This document shows positions 31,939 to 44,900 of a stretch of DNA of 64,000 bases, piece by piece. The notes beneath the pieces were generated by a model that was given only the letters and a program-made list of their open reading frames with translations, ran no database searches and was not told the origin of the DNA. The stretch comes from Sitta carolinensis (lineage: Eukaryota > Chordata > Aves > Passeriformes > Sittidae). Location: positions 15,356,501 to 15,420,500 of the forward strand of contig CM063288.1 of NCBI GenBank assembly GCA_032173965.1, in the 5' to 3' direction. The position numbers were made by a program, and so were the translations under genes. Position 1 is the first letter of the stretch. Each line of letters begins with the position of its first letter.

Positions 31939-31982
31939 GGCAGTAGTAGTCTGGGCACAAAGACAATCCCAGCTTTTTAGTA

Positions 31983-31988
31983 AATAAA
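31983..31988 (+). terminator. VIL1: AATAAA proximal polyadenylation signal (VIL1)
   Basis: Canonical hexamer 45 bp after the VIL1 stop, followed by a TGTGGTCTCT element at about 32006. It gives a very short 3' UTR. Confidence 0.75.
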
Positions 31989-32587
31989 ATAATTTTGGAA
32001 AACAGGCTGTGGTCTCTCCCCTCCAACCCCAAGGCCCAGCCCCAGATGTAGGGGTTATTTGAAGAGCTGGCACACAGGGAGACACACGTCTTGACTGGGC
32101 ACTGGAAGGACCAGGGAGGACCCTTAACTCCTTTTCCCCAAGGCCTTCCTTTGTCCTCCATGTGCTCAGGCGATGCACAGGCTGGGCATGCTCGGGGAGC
32201 CAGGACTCTCCCAGGCTAAAGGTCCAGTATACAGCTGGAGCCACTCCTTCCCTTATCACTTGAACTGCAGTAAATACTGTGTGGCACCAAAGGTAAAGGA
32301 GGGGACACTGTGCCTCTGGGGACAGACACCACGGATCACCTGTTCTTGGGCCCAGGAGGGGAGGAGGGCATCTCCTTTCTACTTGGGCTCTACAGGGATG
32401 CTGAAAGGCACTGAGGTATCTCCCATGGTGACACATCTCTCAGGGGCGGCCAGGATGTGCTGAGGGGCAGTGAACACACACAGGAGGTTCCCAGGTAACT
32501 GAGCAAAGTCCCAAGGCAAAAGTGGAGGCAGAGGTGCAGTGCCCAGCAAGAGCCAGCAGAAATGAAATTCCAAATCGATAGAGGGTT

Positions 32588-32593
32588 AATAAA
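32588..32593 (+). terminator. VIL1: AATAAA, candidate distal VIL1 polyadenylation signal
   Basis: A second canonical hexamer on the + strand, 605 bp beyond the first. Mammalian villin makes two mRNAs that differ in 3' UTR length, so this is a plausible distal site. It lies 5 bp from the USP37 signal on the other strand. Confidence 0.4.
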
Positions 32594-32598
32594 GAGGT

Positions 32599-32604
32599 TT
32601 TAAT
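32599..32604 (-). terminator. USP37: ATTAAA polyadenylation signal (USP37)
   Basis: TTTAAT on the + strand is ATTAAA on the minus strand. It is the first good signal left of the USP37 stop codon in this position range, and sequence to its left changes in character. It would end USP37 transcripts near 32585. Confidence 0.5.
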
Positions 32605-35324
32605 TTCACAAAAATCTATCTACACATCATTTAAAAATGGGCAGGGGGAACCCAAGAGCAAAAACTGTAAAGAATAGAGAGGAACAGGTCTGCTAAAACA
32701 CAGAGAAAAGCACTGCTCCACATCAACAGTGTAAAGAATCAGAAAGTCAGGGTGCAGGTAGAAGCCAGAGGCAGGCAAGGCTGGAGTCTGGCAGCAAACC
32801 ACATGAACGGCAGCTGCCAGGGGGTCCTGCACCCCTTTTTCTCTCTTTGGCGGGCAATTACAGGGATAATTAGCTCCATTAAAAACAAAGCAGATGAGTT
32901 ATTCCCAGCCCCCCTTCCCGGAGCACACCGCTCCCGCGTGCCTCGTGCCAGGGTGAACGGCAGCAGGAAGTGCTGAGCTGGCACTCAGCCCTTCCTGGGA
33001 TGCAGGACAGGAAGGAAGATGCACAGGCAACCTTATCTGAGCTGCGCTGAGCAGGGGACAGGCAAGGCCGAGGCCACAGGTGTTGCAGAGCTCTGCTCTC
33101 TCCTCCCATCAGTCCCACGCTGCTGCTCCGGCTGGGGAAGCAGTCCTTGCTTGGCAAAGGCTCTTTGTGCAGCCCTGATGGCCAGGGCTCCCCAGGGACC
33201 CGCACACAAGCTCCAGTTCATTGACACGAAAGCTCTGCCCCTCTCAGATTAGGGGTGTAAATCAAGAGCAAATTATCGCAATCAGACAATGAAGCAACGA
33301 AAGGAACAGAGGGATGGGAGTTCCTTGAGTTTCTCTGCTGAATCACACTTGTACTAAACTAGGTTGATTCAGAAGTGGGTAAATGTTTAACTGAGGAAGA
33401 GCTAGTACATGCTCAGGGCCCACAACTAAGCTTCACCTACCTCTACCCAAGGCCAGGTATCCCACATGGAAGGGCCAACCTTACTGAACTTGCTGATGCA
33501 ACAGCGTGAGCAGTGGGAATGACACAGCTGGTGAGCAGCACATCTCTCGAGGACTACACACCTGTTATCCTCTCCCCTGCTCTTGTGCAGGGAAAAAGCT
33601 GGCTTCTGCAAGGAAGGGGCTCTGTGGACACTCCTGCCCGGGTGAAGGTGCAACTGAGCTGCAGTATGCCAAACAAAAAAGCTTAAATTATAGTATATGT
33701 CTGCAAATTCTTAATGACTAGAATAACAAGCAAGAACTTTTCATAAAACAAGGAACACTGGTTTCAATCATCAGCTTTTGCACCTTGATCCAAACAAAAC
33801 TGGTTTTAAACAAAAGTTACTGCACTGAAAAATCAGGCAATGTTTGCTTTTATTATAAATTAACTGGAGTGCAGCGCCTTGTAAAAACAACCTTTCCACC
33901 CAAAAAAGCAGAGCTGACTTCTGATACTACAGGAATACCAGTTATTTACAGCACAAGCATGGGATGTGCTTGGGGAAAACAGGTTTGCCCTCTGGACGGA
34001 GCAGTCCATCACATTCGCAGGGCGATCAGTTCAAAGGACAACTCCCACGTCACCATCTCCTTCTATCGCCCAGAATTCGACCAAAATTAGTATTGACAAT
34101 AGAAAAGTATAATGCTTTGTAATAAATTAACACACACCCCCCTCGGGCTGCATCTCACCAGATAAACACTCTGGCATGTCTACAACCAAGCTTTTGCTCC
34201 TGGCTCAGAGTCCAGGAAGACACCACCGTGACCAGGGCCCCTGTGCTCGTCCCGCCAGGGAGTGGGAGGGAGGTCAGTGTTCCACACACCAGGGTCCCCC
34301 AAGTGTTCGTGCTGGGGAGGACACCGAGGCTGTCACTCGCTGTTGTGCTCAAGTGGGAAGAGGCCCCTGAGGGCAGCGACACCTGCCAGGATAAACTCTA
34401 GTGTGGAAGTGCCCGTGAAAGGTGCCTGCGGTCTCCTAACTCGATGGTTTTGTCTGCTTTGCTGCAGCCGATTTATTCCTGAGAAACTCTGAATGATATT
34501 TTGAGTTTTTTAAGCTATCTCAACGGCAAAAAAGGTGATTTTCTTCTTTTTTTCCTTAAAGAAGTCTTTCAGCTCTAAAACTCAGGCTGCAAAAATCAGA
34601 ACTAGAGACCAAAACAAAGTCTACTACTCTTACAGCAACTTGGGCAACTACTCTTACAGCGACAACTTCTCTGAAATGAGTAAACGTCAGTGAAAAGAAA
34701 CATCTGCCCCTGCTTAATTAGTGCAAAGGTGGTGACAAAAAATGATCTTAATAGGCTCCTCCCCTCACGACTGAACAAGCTATAAAAGAGGCATCATGCT
34801 TCTAAACCCAGCAGAAAGCATCACTGCTTCCTAACCATGTTACGTTAATGCTGAACAAGGGCCTTCCGAAAGCTTTCCACCTGGTTTACTTTCACAGTTT
34901 GAGCACTCTTGTCCTCAAAGAGGAGAATGGAGACATGGCTGCAGTAAAAAGCCTCTTATCCTGGGGTAACACAGGACCATGGCAAGACCACAGTTCAATC
35001 CCAGAGCAATTCGAGTGCCAGGTGCTGCCTAGGAAGGGTAACGCCAGAACGTTCTTTCCCTCCTAGAATATGCAGAGGCTGTTGCTCACCTCTCACCACT
35101 GCTCTGTCTGCTCCAGGCACTCAGCTATCCCAGAGCCACATGGGAGCAGCCCTAAGCAACACGACTCCAGTGTGAAACACAGCACACCCAATGAGAGACC
35201 TCTCCTCTCCAAACAGCACGGATGCAACAGCCTCATGGAGAAAATGCAATCAAATAACAGAACTTGTAAAACAAAAGAAATCACATATATAATCTGTCTA
35301 AATGAGGATGACAGTGAATGGTGT

Positions 35325-35345
35325 AAAAAAAAAAAAAAAAAAAAA
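35325..35345. repeat. A21 homopolymer
   Basis: Twenty-one A on the + strand, that is poly(T) within the USP37 3' UTR. No retrocopy body is seen to its left, so it is treated as a simple repeat. Confidence 0.75.
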
Positions 35346-35982
35346 CAAACAACAGAGCTGCCACCAGGTATCAATACATTCCACAGCACCGACAGTTTGC
35401 TTCCTGGAACCGCCCATAAACAGCGGAGCGCTTACAAACCCATGAATGTCACAACGCATCAGCTTGAGTGATTCCAAAATGCCTGTTAGCCAGATGACTG
35501 GCAAGAGCCTGCTCAGTGATCTGGCTTTCCAGTGAATATTACTAACACAACACACGCCAGGTTACAGTCTATTGCTTAAATTGCTCTTGGAGAAAAGAAA
35601 AAAAGCGCAAGTGATATGTAAATCTTTGCCACTCCCGTCTCACAGGTGAATGGGCTTTTAAAGTCAAGTCTCTTTTTGCACTATTTTTTAAACCAGTTTA
35701 TGAGCAGCTGTAGTCTTGTGGCTTGTTACAACTCTTTAAGGCTCCATGCTGACAAAATCATTTGAGAAACATTAAAAATTTCACCACAGGAGGGTCGCTC
35801 TGGATGTCAAGGTTTAAAAGTGAAGTTCAGGCCCAGGACTTGCACAGATGGTTCAACAAACCGAGCGTCCCATATTTCTACCTTTTCTCATGTTTTGGCC
35901 CTGAGCTGTTTGTTACTCCTGCGTGTCTGGCACAAGTTCAGAATCTTCCTTGCTCCTCAGGAGGAACAAGGTGTTTTACTCT

Positions 35983-38900
35983 TCACAGAGGCTGACGAAC
36001 TGATCTTCCTACTTCCATGCTAAGTGGTTGTGCATTTTTTTCTGTTTCTAGTAACTCATCGAAGATATCTCTAGAACAGAAGGAAAGACCAACAGTGAAA
36101 CTTTTGTACAACAACAAACCACTACATAAGATAGCCCTGAGGGAATCAGCAACTAGATTTACTCCACAAACTCAAGCATTGCAAATTCTGGCAAAGAGAG
36201 ACATTTTACCTGACATTGCTAAGCACCAGCAAAGACAGAAGAGAGGGACAGAAACCTTCTTCAGTTCTGTGTTCCTGAAAACATATAATTTCTACCTACA
36301 AACTACATTTTGGCTGTGTCCTGAGATGCAGAAACACAACTGTTAGGATCAGGGGTAAGAGCATTTACAAATATCACAGCACTTAAGGAAAAAAACCCAA
36401 GCTCCATTTTCATTCCTGGTGTAACACATACACTGAGACACTGAATCCCGTTCTAAAAATACAATTGAATGCATTTGTTAAAGCACTATGTATTACTGAC
36501 GTGCAATCCCACACCTCTGAACTCAGAGCATTTCAATTTTGTCATTCTGGAGACATTTTTCATCCCAGCAGAGGACCTGAGGAGGAAGAAGAGAAACCCA
36601 CTTCCTCACAAACAGCAGGTAATTTCTAGGATCAGAATTCCCCAAGACACCTACTTGTGCATGTAGAAGAAGATGTATCCACTTCGGTCTCTGTCACACT
36701 GAACAGTGGTCTCTAGAGTTCTAGAGACTTCCAGGTCATTGTAGGTGAACCAGGACTGCTTCTTGATATCATAGACATCACTGATATAATGACCTTAACA
36801 ACAGAAGCAGAGAATGGTTTCAGTTGGAAGGGACCTCAAAGATCATCCTGTTCCAAACTGCAGGCCATGGGCAGGGACACCTTCCACTACACCAGGCTGC
36901 CCAGAGCTTTATCCAACATGGCTTTGAACACTTCTGGGAATGGGACAGCCACAACTTCTCTGCACACCTTTCCATGCTGCACTACAGCCAGTGCGCTGGT
37001 TAGCTAGGTACCCTGGTCTAGCCATCTCTGTCAGATTTAAATGCTAAAAGACCCTTAAGATCCTGGTCCCTCAATCAGCTGGCAACAAGCACAAGCAATT
37101 CTACAGAGCCCATAGGCTGCACATTTCCTACGTGCTGTGGCCAGGCACCATGATATATCCCCAACCTGCTCCCCCCATCAGCAAGTCATGACAGAAGATT
37201 TGCTTTGCTGCCTGAATTCTTCCCTATAAATAATTCTGCATTACAGATTTTTCAAGCTAGGTAAGAGATGAAGAAGAAATGTGGCATCATTTACCAGAAG
37301 ATGATGTGCTTCCAATATGGCTGACAATGCTGATAAGACGATAGGAGTGAGGAAGCTCTCCTGTCTGGAGAAAAAAAAATGCACAATTTAAGCTTTCAGG
37401 CATTCTTTTATGGACAAGATGAATTATACCCGAGATGTCAACTTTGGCTACTGTATTCAAAGCTGCAGGATCCAGCAAAGGATTACAGAAACAAATACCC
37501 TGGTTCACACCTAACAAGGAGTCCTTGAAGAAGTGGGAAACGTGTATTTAATCTATCAGCAAGCCAATGAACATGCAAAGGAGCCTCTCTGACCTCAGAA
37601 CAGATGCTGAAATGACCTCTACACTGCAAAGTTTTCTAAACAACCATTTCCTGAGCAACTTCCACTGATGTCAGAATTAATCCAGCAAATAAACAGAAAA
37701 GCCAAAAAGGAACACCATGCTTACTTTAGAAATATCAAAGACATACCATTGATAATGGTACACAGATTCAACAGCTAATACCGGATATTTAGCCCAAATT
37801 CTCTTGTTCTGCACCTGTAATGTCAGTGGACAACACCCTCTTTACATGCAGGAAATATGCTCCTAGTATTCAATGGCTTTTGACAATTTATTTTAAAACT
37901 CTCTTGACCAGGAAATGTTACTTACAGAATTCACTGATAATACTGTTAAAGAGTGTTTCTTAGAGAAACTCAGAAGGTCTCTGCAGCTGATTTTTTTTTG
38001 TTTGTTTGTTTTTTGGTCTTGTTTTGTTTGTTTGGTTTTTTTTTGTTTGTTTGTTTGTTTGTTTTTTTAAATTAAAATAACTCAGTAAGACCTATGGACA
38101 GAAATTTTCTACGTTTTACTTTAGAATATAAAAGACCTTTGTAGCCTCTACTACTTGCTCTGTAAAACTACCTTCAATACTATAAAGAATAGCTATATTT
38201 CTCAGATGGCTTTTGAAATCATGGATCACACCTCAGCATTTCTTTTCAGCTCTTCTGCTTCAGCTTCTGAATACTCCATGTCCAGAACATCCTCATTCCC
38301 AGAGTCTTCATCAGAGCCAATGCTGTCCAGGAGAGAGCTGTTAAACTCTAGATAGCAAGGAAACAATGACAGCTGCATGAGAAGCTGTGGACCACATAGG
38401 AATTCACAATAGGTTGGAGTATATCTACCCACATAAACAGGTGTAATAAAATTTCAAGCTTCATTTTCAAGGAAAACAGGGGATACTGGAATTTCCAAAT
38501 AAAAGCTCTTGCCCTTTTCCAACTTGTCGGAGCAACAGTTAAGTACCTTGGAATTAATTTTAGCACCATCTCCCTCATATTTTACCAAAAGGGCACTATG
38601 GCAATGACAGCTGGGTGATAAAAGAGCAGTTTACACCCAACTGGCTCTGGAGCACCAGTGGGCTGCAGACAGGACAGGCAGCAAAAGAAGGACAGCCAGT
38701 CTGGTCAGCGAACTGTGAGTTCCTACAAGGAGAAGCTATGAATTACAGTTTTAACTATAAGATGCATTAACGAAGTGCATTTTTGAATTAAAACTGGCAT
38801 CAAAATGCCACTGCTGGCAGCAAGCATCTTTTCATTGTTTTCAATGGTAAGAAGGCTGCTCACCACAGGAACTTCCAGTTTGCTTGGCTGAGCAAAATGC

Positions 38901-41900
38901 ACGCAGCTTTCTGTAAAGAGCCGGAAGGCACCACTGCTCCCTGTACATGCTGTTCCAAACTTCCCGGGGTTCTGCAGCTACCCAACTAATTTAAGATTTT
39001 GTACAGTTCTCATTAGGAGAAGTAGCTATGCTTTCACCAGTTAAATTAAAGCTATGGAGTCCTGGGTGGATGAGAAGTTGAGATTAACAGGACACTGCTC
39101 AGGAATTTTTTCCCATCTGTTTTCCAGAGACTATCACGCCAGCTGTGACAGAGTTGTTTTGCCAAGAGATTCTCAAACAGTTTGTCCTGTTAAATCATCA
39201 GTCACTAGATTAGTATAATCTTCTTGGGAAGTTTATAGATGATTCCCTTACTGAACTGGGAACCCTTTACTGCTCCTTTCCACACTAATTTGGGCTGTAG
39301 GGCAGACTACAGCCTAGAAACACAGCCCCTTTGGTAGGTCTGCGCATGAAGCACCTGCCAGAGGAATTGCTAAAGGCCATTTCACCAACAGTGCCTGGAT
39401 GACTACTGGTTCTTTGCTTATGGCATCACTGGGATCCCTGACAGACAAATGTAACCAGCTCTGCATTCAAGATTATGTTCATCTCCTTGAACAGCTGCTT
39501 CCTGATGCCTTACAAATGAGACAGTAGCAAGGAAACACTCGAGTTTAAGCCAAACAAGTGCAAATCAGGGGGATGAAAGATTTCTAGCCTTGAATTCTTC
39601 CTGGATATGAATCAAGGAAAACCCGAGAAGGTCTGGTCAGTCTGCCAGAGCTCAGGGTGAGGGATGCCTAAGCAGCATTCAACTTGCTTCTCTTCAGAAG
39701 CTGACACAGGTTCATCCAGTATCAACTGAGGGCCTTTAAAAGGCCCTGAGCAACTACAAGTATCTTAACACAGTACTTTATTATCCTTCCCTCTCCCTCT
39801 TTGGAGCAGGAATTTTCTCTCAGTTATGCTTTGCTCTGCCAGATTGTATGAAATCACTTGCATGCTAGCCTCACACAAATGTTAAACAGTGCCTGAGGAG
39901 GTCTACAGCACTGTCTGGATTTGGAGGAGGGAGACAGTATGTTTTGGGTTTCTTTCTTCACCCCCAACAGCTATATCTTGCAGTGAGGTCTGTTCCCCTC
40001 CCATCCCGCATCTGATAGAAACAGCACTGATTCATTTTTCCAGGCAAGGCTAGGGCATTCATTAATCAGCCCTAAAATACCAATGCAAGTAACAAATAAT
40101 CCTTATGTTCTGACTAGCCATAGCATGGCTTTGCTGGGAATGCGAAGTTTCAAGGTCCACTGTGCCTTCTCTAAATTAATATTATGCATTAATGTGTAGC
40201 TTATAACATATTACATATATCTCAATAAATATATCTAGCTAAAAACTCCAGAGACTGAAGTAAGTAATTTTTCAGCTTAAGTTTTTCCTGGCATTTGCTT
40301 TCACAACCAAGAACAAGAAAAACTGACCTTGAGCGCCAAATACAACAAAGCACACACCAAAAGAACATGAATCCCAGCTGTCTTACTGACAGTCAGGAGC
40401 TGTACTCATACACACATATCAATTTTCTCTCAAAAGCAACATACTGGAAGAACTGAAATATGTTTCACCTTGTAGACTTAATTCTGTGGCTCGTTTGAGG
40501 TCATCATCCTCTTTCTGTTCTCGTGCCTCCTAATGGGGAGAGAACAAAACTTAGCTCATTGAGACATTTCACTGTTTAAAATTCTTGTGGTGCTCTTTTT
40601 CCATTGAAACTGTGCTGCTCTGGTTTCTACAACAAACTTGACATTGTAAATTAAAGGTTCTGTGTGAAGGAATGTTTGCAACCACCGAGAGTCCAATGTT
40701 CCCGTGCAACAGAACCTGGGACAAACCTTCATTAAGGCTTGTCAAAGCTCCTGAAGTTTGGTATGCAGCAGAGCTAGTCTCCAGTAACACCAAATGCTTT
40801 TCCTGGATCATTAATTTGAAAAGCATCTGAATGAATTTGCAACCCTGTGCTCAGGAAAGCTATCACTCACACACAAAGCTCCTCACACTTCGGCAAAATT
40901 TGATCTACTTCTGAGCAAAGCCAGCTGAGGACATGGTCGTTAAATCCTGACAGATTTTGTTATTTTTAAGCCATTTGAAAGTGGAGCCAGTGGTCCTATG
41001 TAACAGGTGTAATCTACAAAGGCAGGATGCAAAAAGACACCACTAAACAATCAGGTATTAAAAATATTACCAAGTTGCAAAGAAACCTCAAGTCAACAAA
41101 CACTTCTAATGTTTGGATAATGTCAAGCCTCTATTCCTCCCACCACTCTTGAAAGCTCAGAGCTACAGCAAGCCAGTCAATAATATTTAATGAGCTGGCT
41201 TCTTAATTCAGGGTTTGAGTGCTTTCAGCACACCTGAATGCAGCACCCCAATGATGTATTTCAAATCAAGATAACCACATGTACCACATTTCCATGCCCA
41301 AATCATTAGAATAGCAGATTTTTGCTTTAGAACTGTAGCAGAAACACACTCAATGGGCAGTTTTACACTATTAGCATGAGGCCTTTTATCTCACTATTTC
41401 TAAAGGATTTGGGAATCTTTGTTAAACTACTCTGCATTGATGAATCAAAGCTACATCTGGCATGGAATATACCAACCAGCACCTCACAATGAGTAATGGG
41501 AGAGGAAAAAATCCAAGAGCCATGGAAACATCAGATCTCATAAGGAAAACCATGACAGCTTTGGTATTAATAGAGAGCAGGCAAGGGCACCTATTTAAAG
41601 GAAGACCTGGCTAAGTGCTTGCTGTATTCTCTGCTGCTTGGTTAAACTTGTAGAAATGAGTTACGGGTCTTGCAATTCAAACAGAATACAGATAGTTAGC
41701 ATACAACTCAAGAACCCCATTCTTTCCAAACCTAATTTAAAGGACTTATTTTCAACTAAATTATTTGTGATCTTTTTTCCACTTTACTAACAGGGAGGGA
41801 TCACTTAAGTGCTCAGTTCCTATATTCTTCACTAAGCAATCCCTACTTGCTAGGACCAGAAACACACCTAGGATAGACATCTTTAGCCTGACCTGACATG

Positions 41901-44900
41901 GCCATTATTAGCCTCGGCTTTGAAACTTGCCTTTCACTGAGTTTTGACAGGACACACTGCAAGCAAAAACTGCCAGGGAAGCTAAAGGTGGTCAGAGAGG
42001 TCAAAATTGTTTTTAACATAATGTGACAAACCAGTGCACAAAAGTGCATGGGGAGCTGTGAGAAATCCGTGGGCCTGTGATGTGATGCAGTTTTCAAAGC
42101 ACATACAAAATGTGCCCAGATGTATTTCCCGTGTCATCATTCTACTGACATTGGAGCTAGAAGAAACCCAAACCTTTTTCCAACTGATTATCTCAAAACA
42201 AGCAGAATAACTCCTTTGCAGTTACTGCCTGAATGCAAGCTTTTCCTTTAGCTTTCATGTTTCCAGTGTTGGGGAAGACAACTTAAGGAAGCAAACTATT
42301 TCTTACTTGCTCTTGAAGGCTTTGAGCCAGTGCCTGCTGAAGTTCTTGTTCTTCCCTCTCTCGCTCCATATCGTACTGCTGCAGCCAGTCAACCTCCCCT
42401 TGGGAGCCTTCTGGAGTTTTGTTTTCCTTATTCTCATCAAAATCTTTAGTTATCTCAGTGAAATTGGCAGGACCTGAGGAATCACAAAGTACAGTTTATA
42501 TTTTTCTGGATCTTCTGTTTATTACCAGCTAAGTCCTCTTTAAATCACCACAATCCTTGCAGCATAGTGACATCTATTGACAGGGAGCTCACCATAAAAC
42601 ACCCATACGAGAGTCAAATGGAAAAGCTCCAAGGCGCAGTCTTATACCCATTTTATGTGGAGCACAACAAACCATTTGATTAATCCCTGAACCTGTTCTC
42701 TTCTTAGCCTTTTATGATCACTCAGAAACAGCAAGTTTAACTACAGAAGCCACACACCACTAGGTTTCTGCAGCCAGGAAGCTGACACTGAATTTCTCCA
42801 TAAGAAACCATGGATTAGAAAAATTTGCATTGTGTATTATACCTCAGAGTACCCACAGATGAAGCTACAATAAAAGCCAAGCCAAATACATGATGATAAA
42901 AAAAAGCACAAATCTCAAGCAGTGTTTAAATGTGTTACCTTTTGCTTCAGCTAAGAGCCTCAATCTTGCAGATACTATGTACATTTTTAAAGGTGCATGA
43001 AGATTACAACTTTTTAGTTCACCTTTGAAGTAAATACTATGGCAGAAGTGCTTTATGGAATATCTGAAATAAACATTCCTTCAACTGCTGCATACACTCC
43101 TGCAGCTGCAGGACACTTTGATTCTTGCTTGCAACTAAGAAAGTGTCAGGACCTGTTTCAACAGCTATCAGGCTGCAGCATGTGAAACTTCATGGTTTTG
43201 TCCTGTGCAGACTTCAACATCTGCTGATTTGTTATTATCACAGATAATACAAGGCAGTCTCAGTATCTGTGAACCCTTACACACAAGACCAAAGGCTCCA
43301 GAACCATAATCCATCAGTCTAATCCTTTTAAAATGAAAAAACTCCAGAATTTATTACATGACCTTTGAAAACTTCCAATACAAGAAGAAATGCAGCCTGA
43401 ATCACATACACAGTATGTAGTATTATCCTTATACACTGCTTTCTACCACCAAGGCTGTCAAGAGCTGTCCATTGAAACAAGTATCATTTTTGGTGAGTGG
43501 AGTATTCTGTTGTTAATTAACCTCCTGCTCTTAGGGGACACGAGCACATTGGTCTCTTTTTCCAGGCTAGTGCAATTAAAAACCTGACCGAAGGCATGTA
43601 GCACACAACAAATGATAAACCACTTATATTTCCTTCAGCTGGCTAAAGGAAGACTCAGCTTCCCCACGCTAGGATCACAAAGGTTCCTCCTTGTACTTAA
43701 CCATGTCTCTCTGTCAGAGGCCGTAATTCACTTGAGTCTCTTAAGCTTACAAGTCTACTCTCACATAAAAAGCTTTAGAAAAAAAATACAGATACATAGT
43801 TAAATTCATTAGTAACTAGTGACAAAATAGCTGCATTTAAGAAAGCATTCTAGTCTTATGCCATGTGAACACTGCTACTGTGCTGCCCAGGCTACAACAG
43901 CTACAGAAATGAAAATACTTTTGGCTTATGGAAGGGTCAGTTCTAGATATGGCCAAATATTAGGAAATTTAAATTTAATTGTCTGGTACAGGAACTTGTG
44001 GAAGCATGTGTTAATCAAGAGAGGAAAAAAATGGAAATTAACTCTGAATCATGGAGGTGACAGACTTACAAGAAAATACATTTTCACAGTTTTATGAATT
44101 AAATTCTTTATACACAGGGAAATTATAAAGTTTAAGTTCCTAAAACTCTGAGCAGTTTCAGCAGTGCACTTGAATCCAGTTCTGACCACCAGCCATTACC
44201 AGCCTGATGTTATCAGTAACCTGCTTTAGCACACTAGAGTCCAGTTAATATGGTTACTTTGCCTTACCTGAGTCTAATACTGTTTTGGGTTTCTCCATCT
44301 CCATAGATTCCAGGTTTTCTGGCAATTCCTGAATTTCATCATCTCCAAAACCAGTGTCTGGGCTGCTTGTGGGCTTATCTTCATCATGGCTCAGAGACAG
44401 AGAAGCTTCCCTTTTACTAATTTCTAAGACAGCTGCAAGCAGCTCATCTTCGCTCATCCCATCAAAACCAGCATTACCCAGCTCGGGTTTATCACCCTCC
44501 ATTTTGCTTCTTTTTGAACCCTAGAGATGAATGGAGTTATGATTAAGTGTTTGAATAAACAGGTATGTAACATCAGTTTTACATTTCTGTGGAGATCTAT
44601 TTTTATTAACCCCAGGGAGTGGGAGCTTGGCACTGTCAACATTTAACATAGTTACATGAGACTCAATGGAGAGACAGCCTTTGTAGCTACACTTACTCCA
44701 TGGAAAAATATTTAAATATACATTACAACCAGTTTTTACAGGCCTCGTGGATTAACATACACAAAATAATTCTTCCCTTCTCCTTCCTTTCCTTCAAAAC
44801 ATGTTTCCCCTCTAGGTTCTGATGAATTCTCAAGCCCCTGGCAAGTCAATGCTGAGATACCAGCAGGGAAATTGCAAGTTTGTTAACAAAGATGAAGCAG

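Larger units (their letters stand above)
32585..35982 (-). other. USP37: USP37 3' UTR
   Basis: About 3.4 kb between the USP37 stop codon and the inferred polyadenylation signal. It is AT-rich, with no splice-supported coding sequence on either strand. A run of 21 T (minus strand) lies at 35325-35345. Alternative internal polyadenylation sites cannot be ruled out. Confidence 0.55.

Noticed and set aside
33785..34090. 101-codon plus-strand frame
   Set aside because: It lies in the USP37 3' UTR on the opposite strand, without domain, promoter or splice support.
35325..35345. Poly(A) run as the tail of a processed retrocopy
   Set aside because: No coding or cDNA-like body precedes it and no flanking repeat is seen. 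It fits a T-run inside the USP37 3' UTR.
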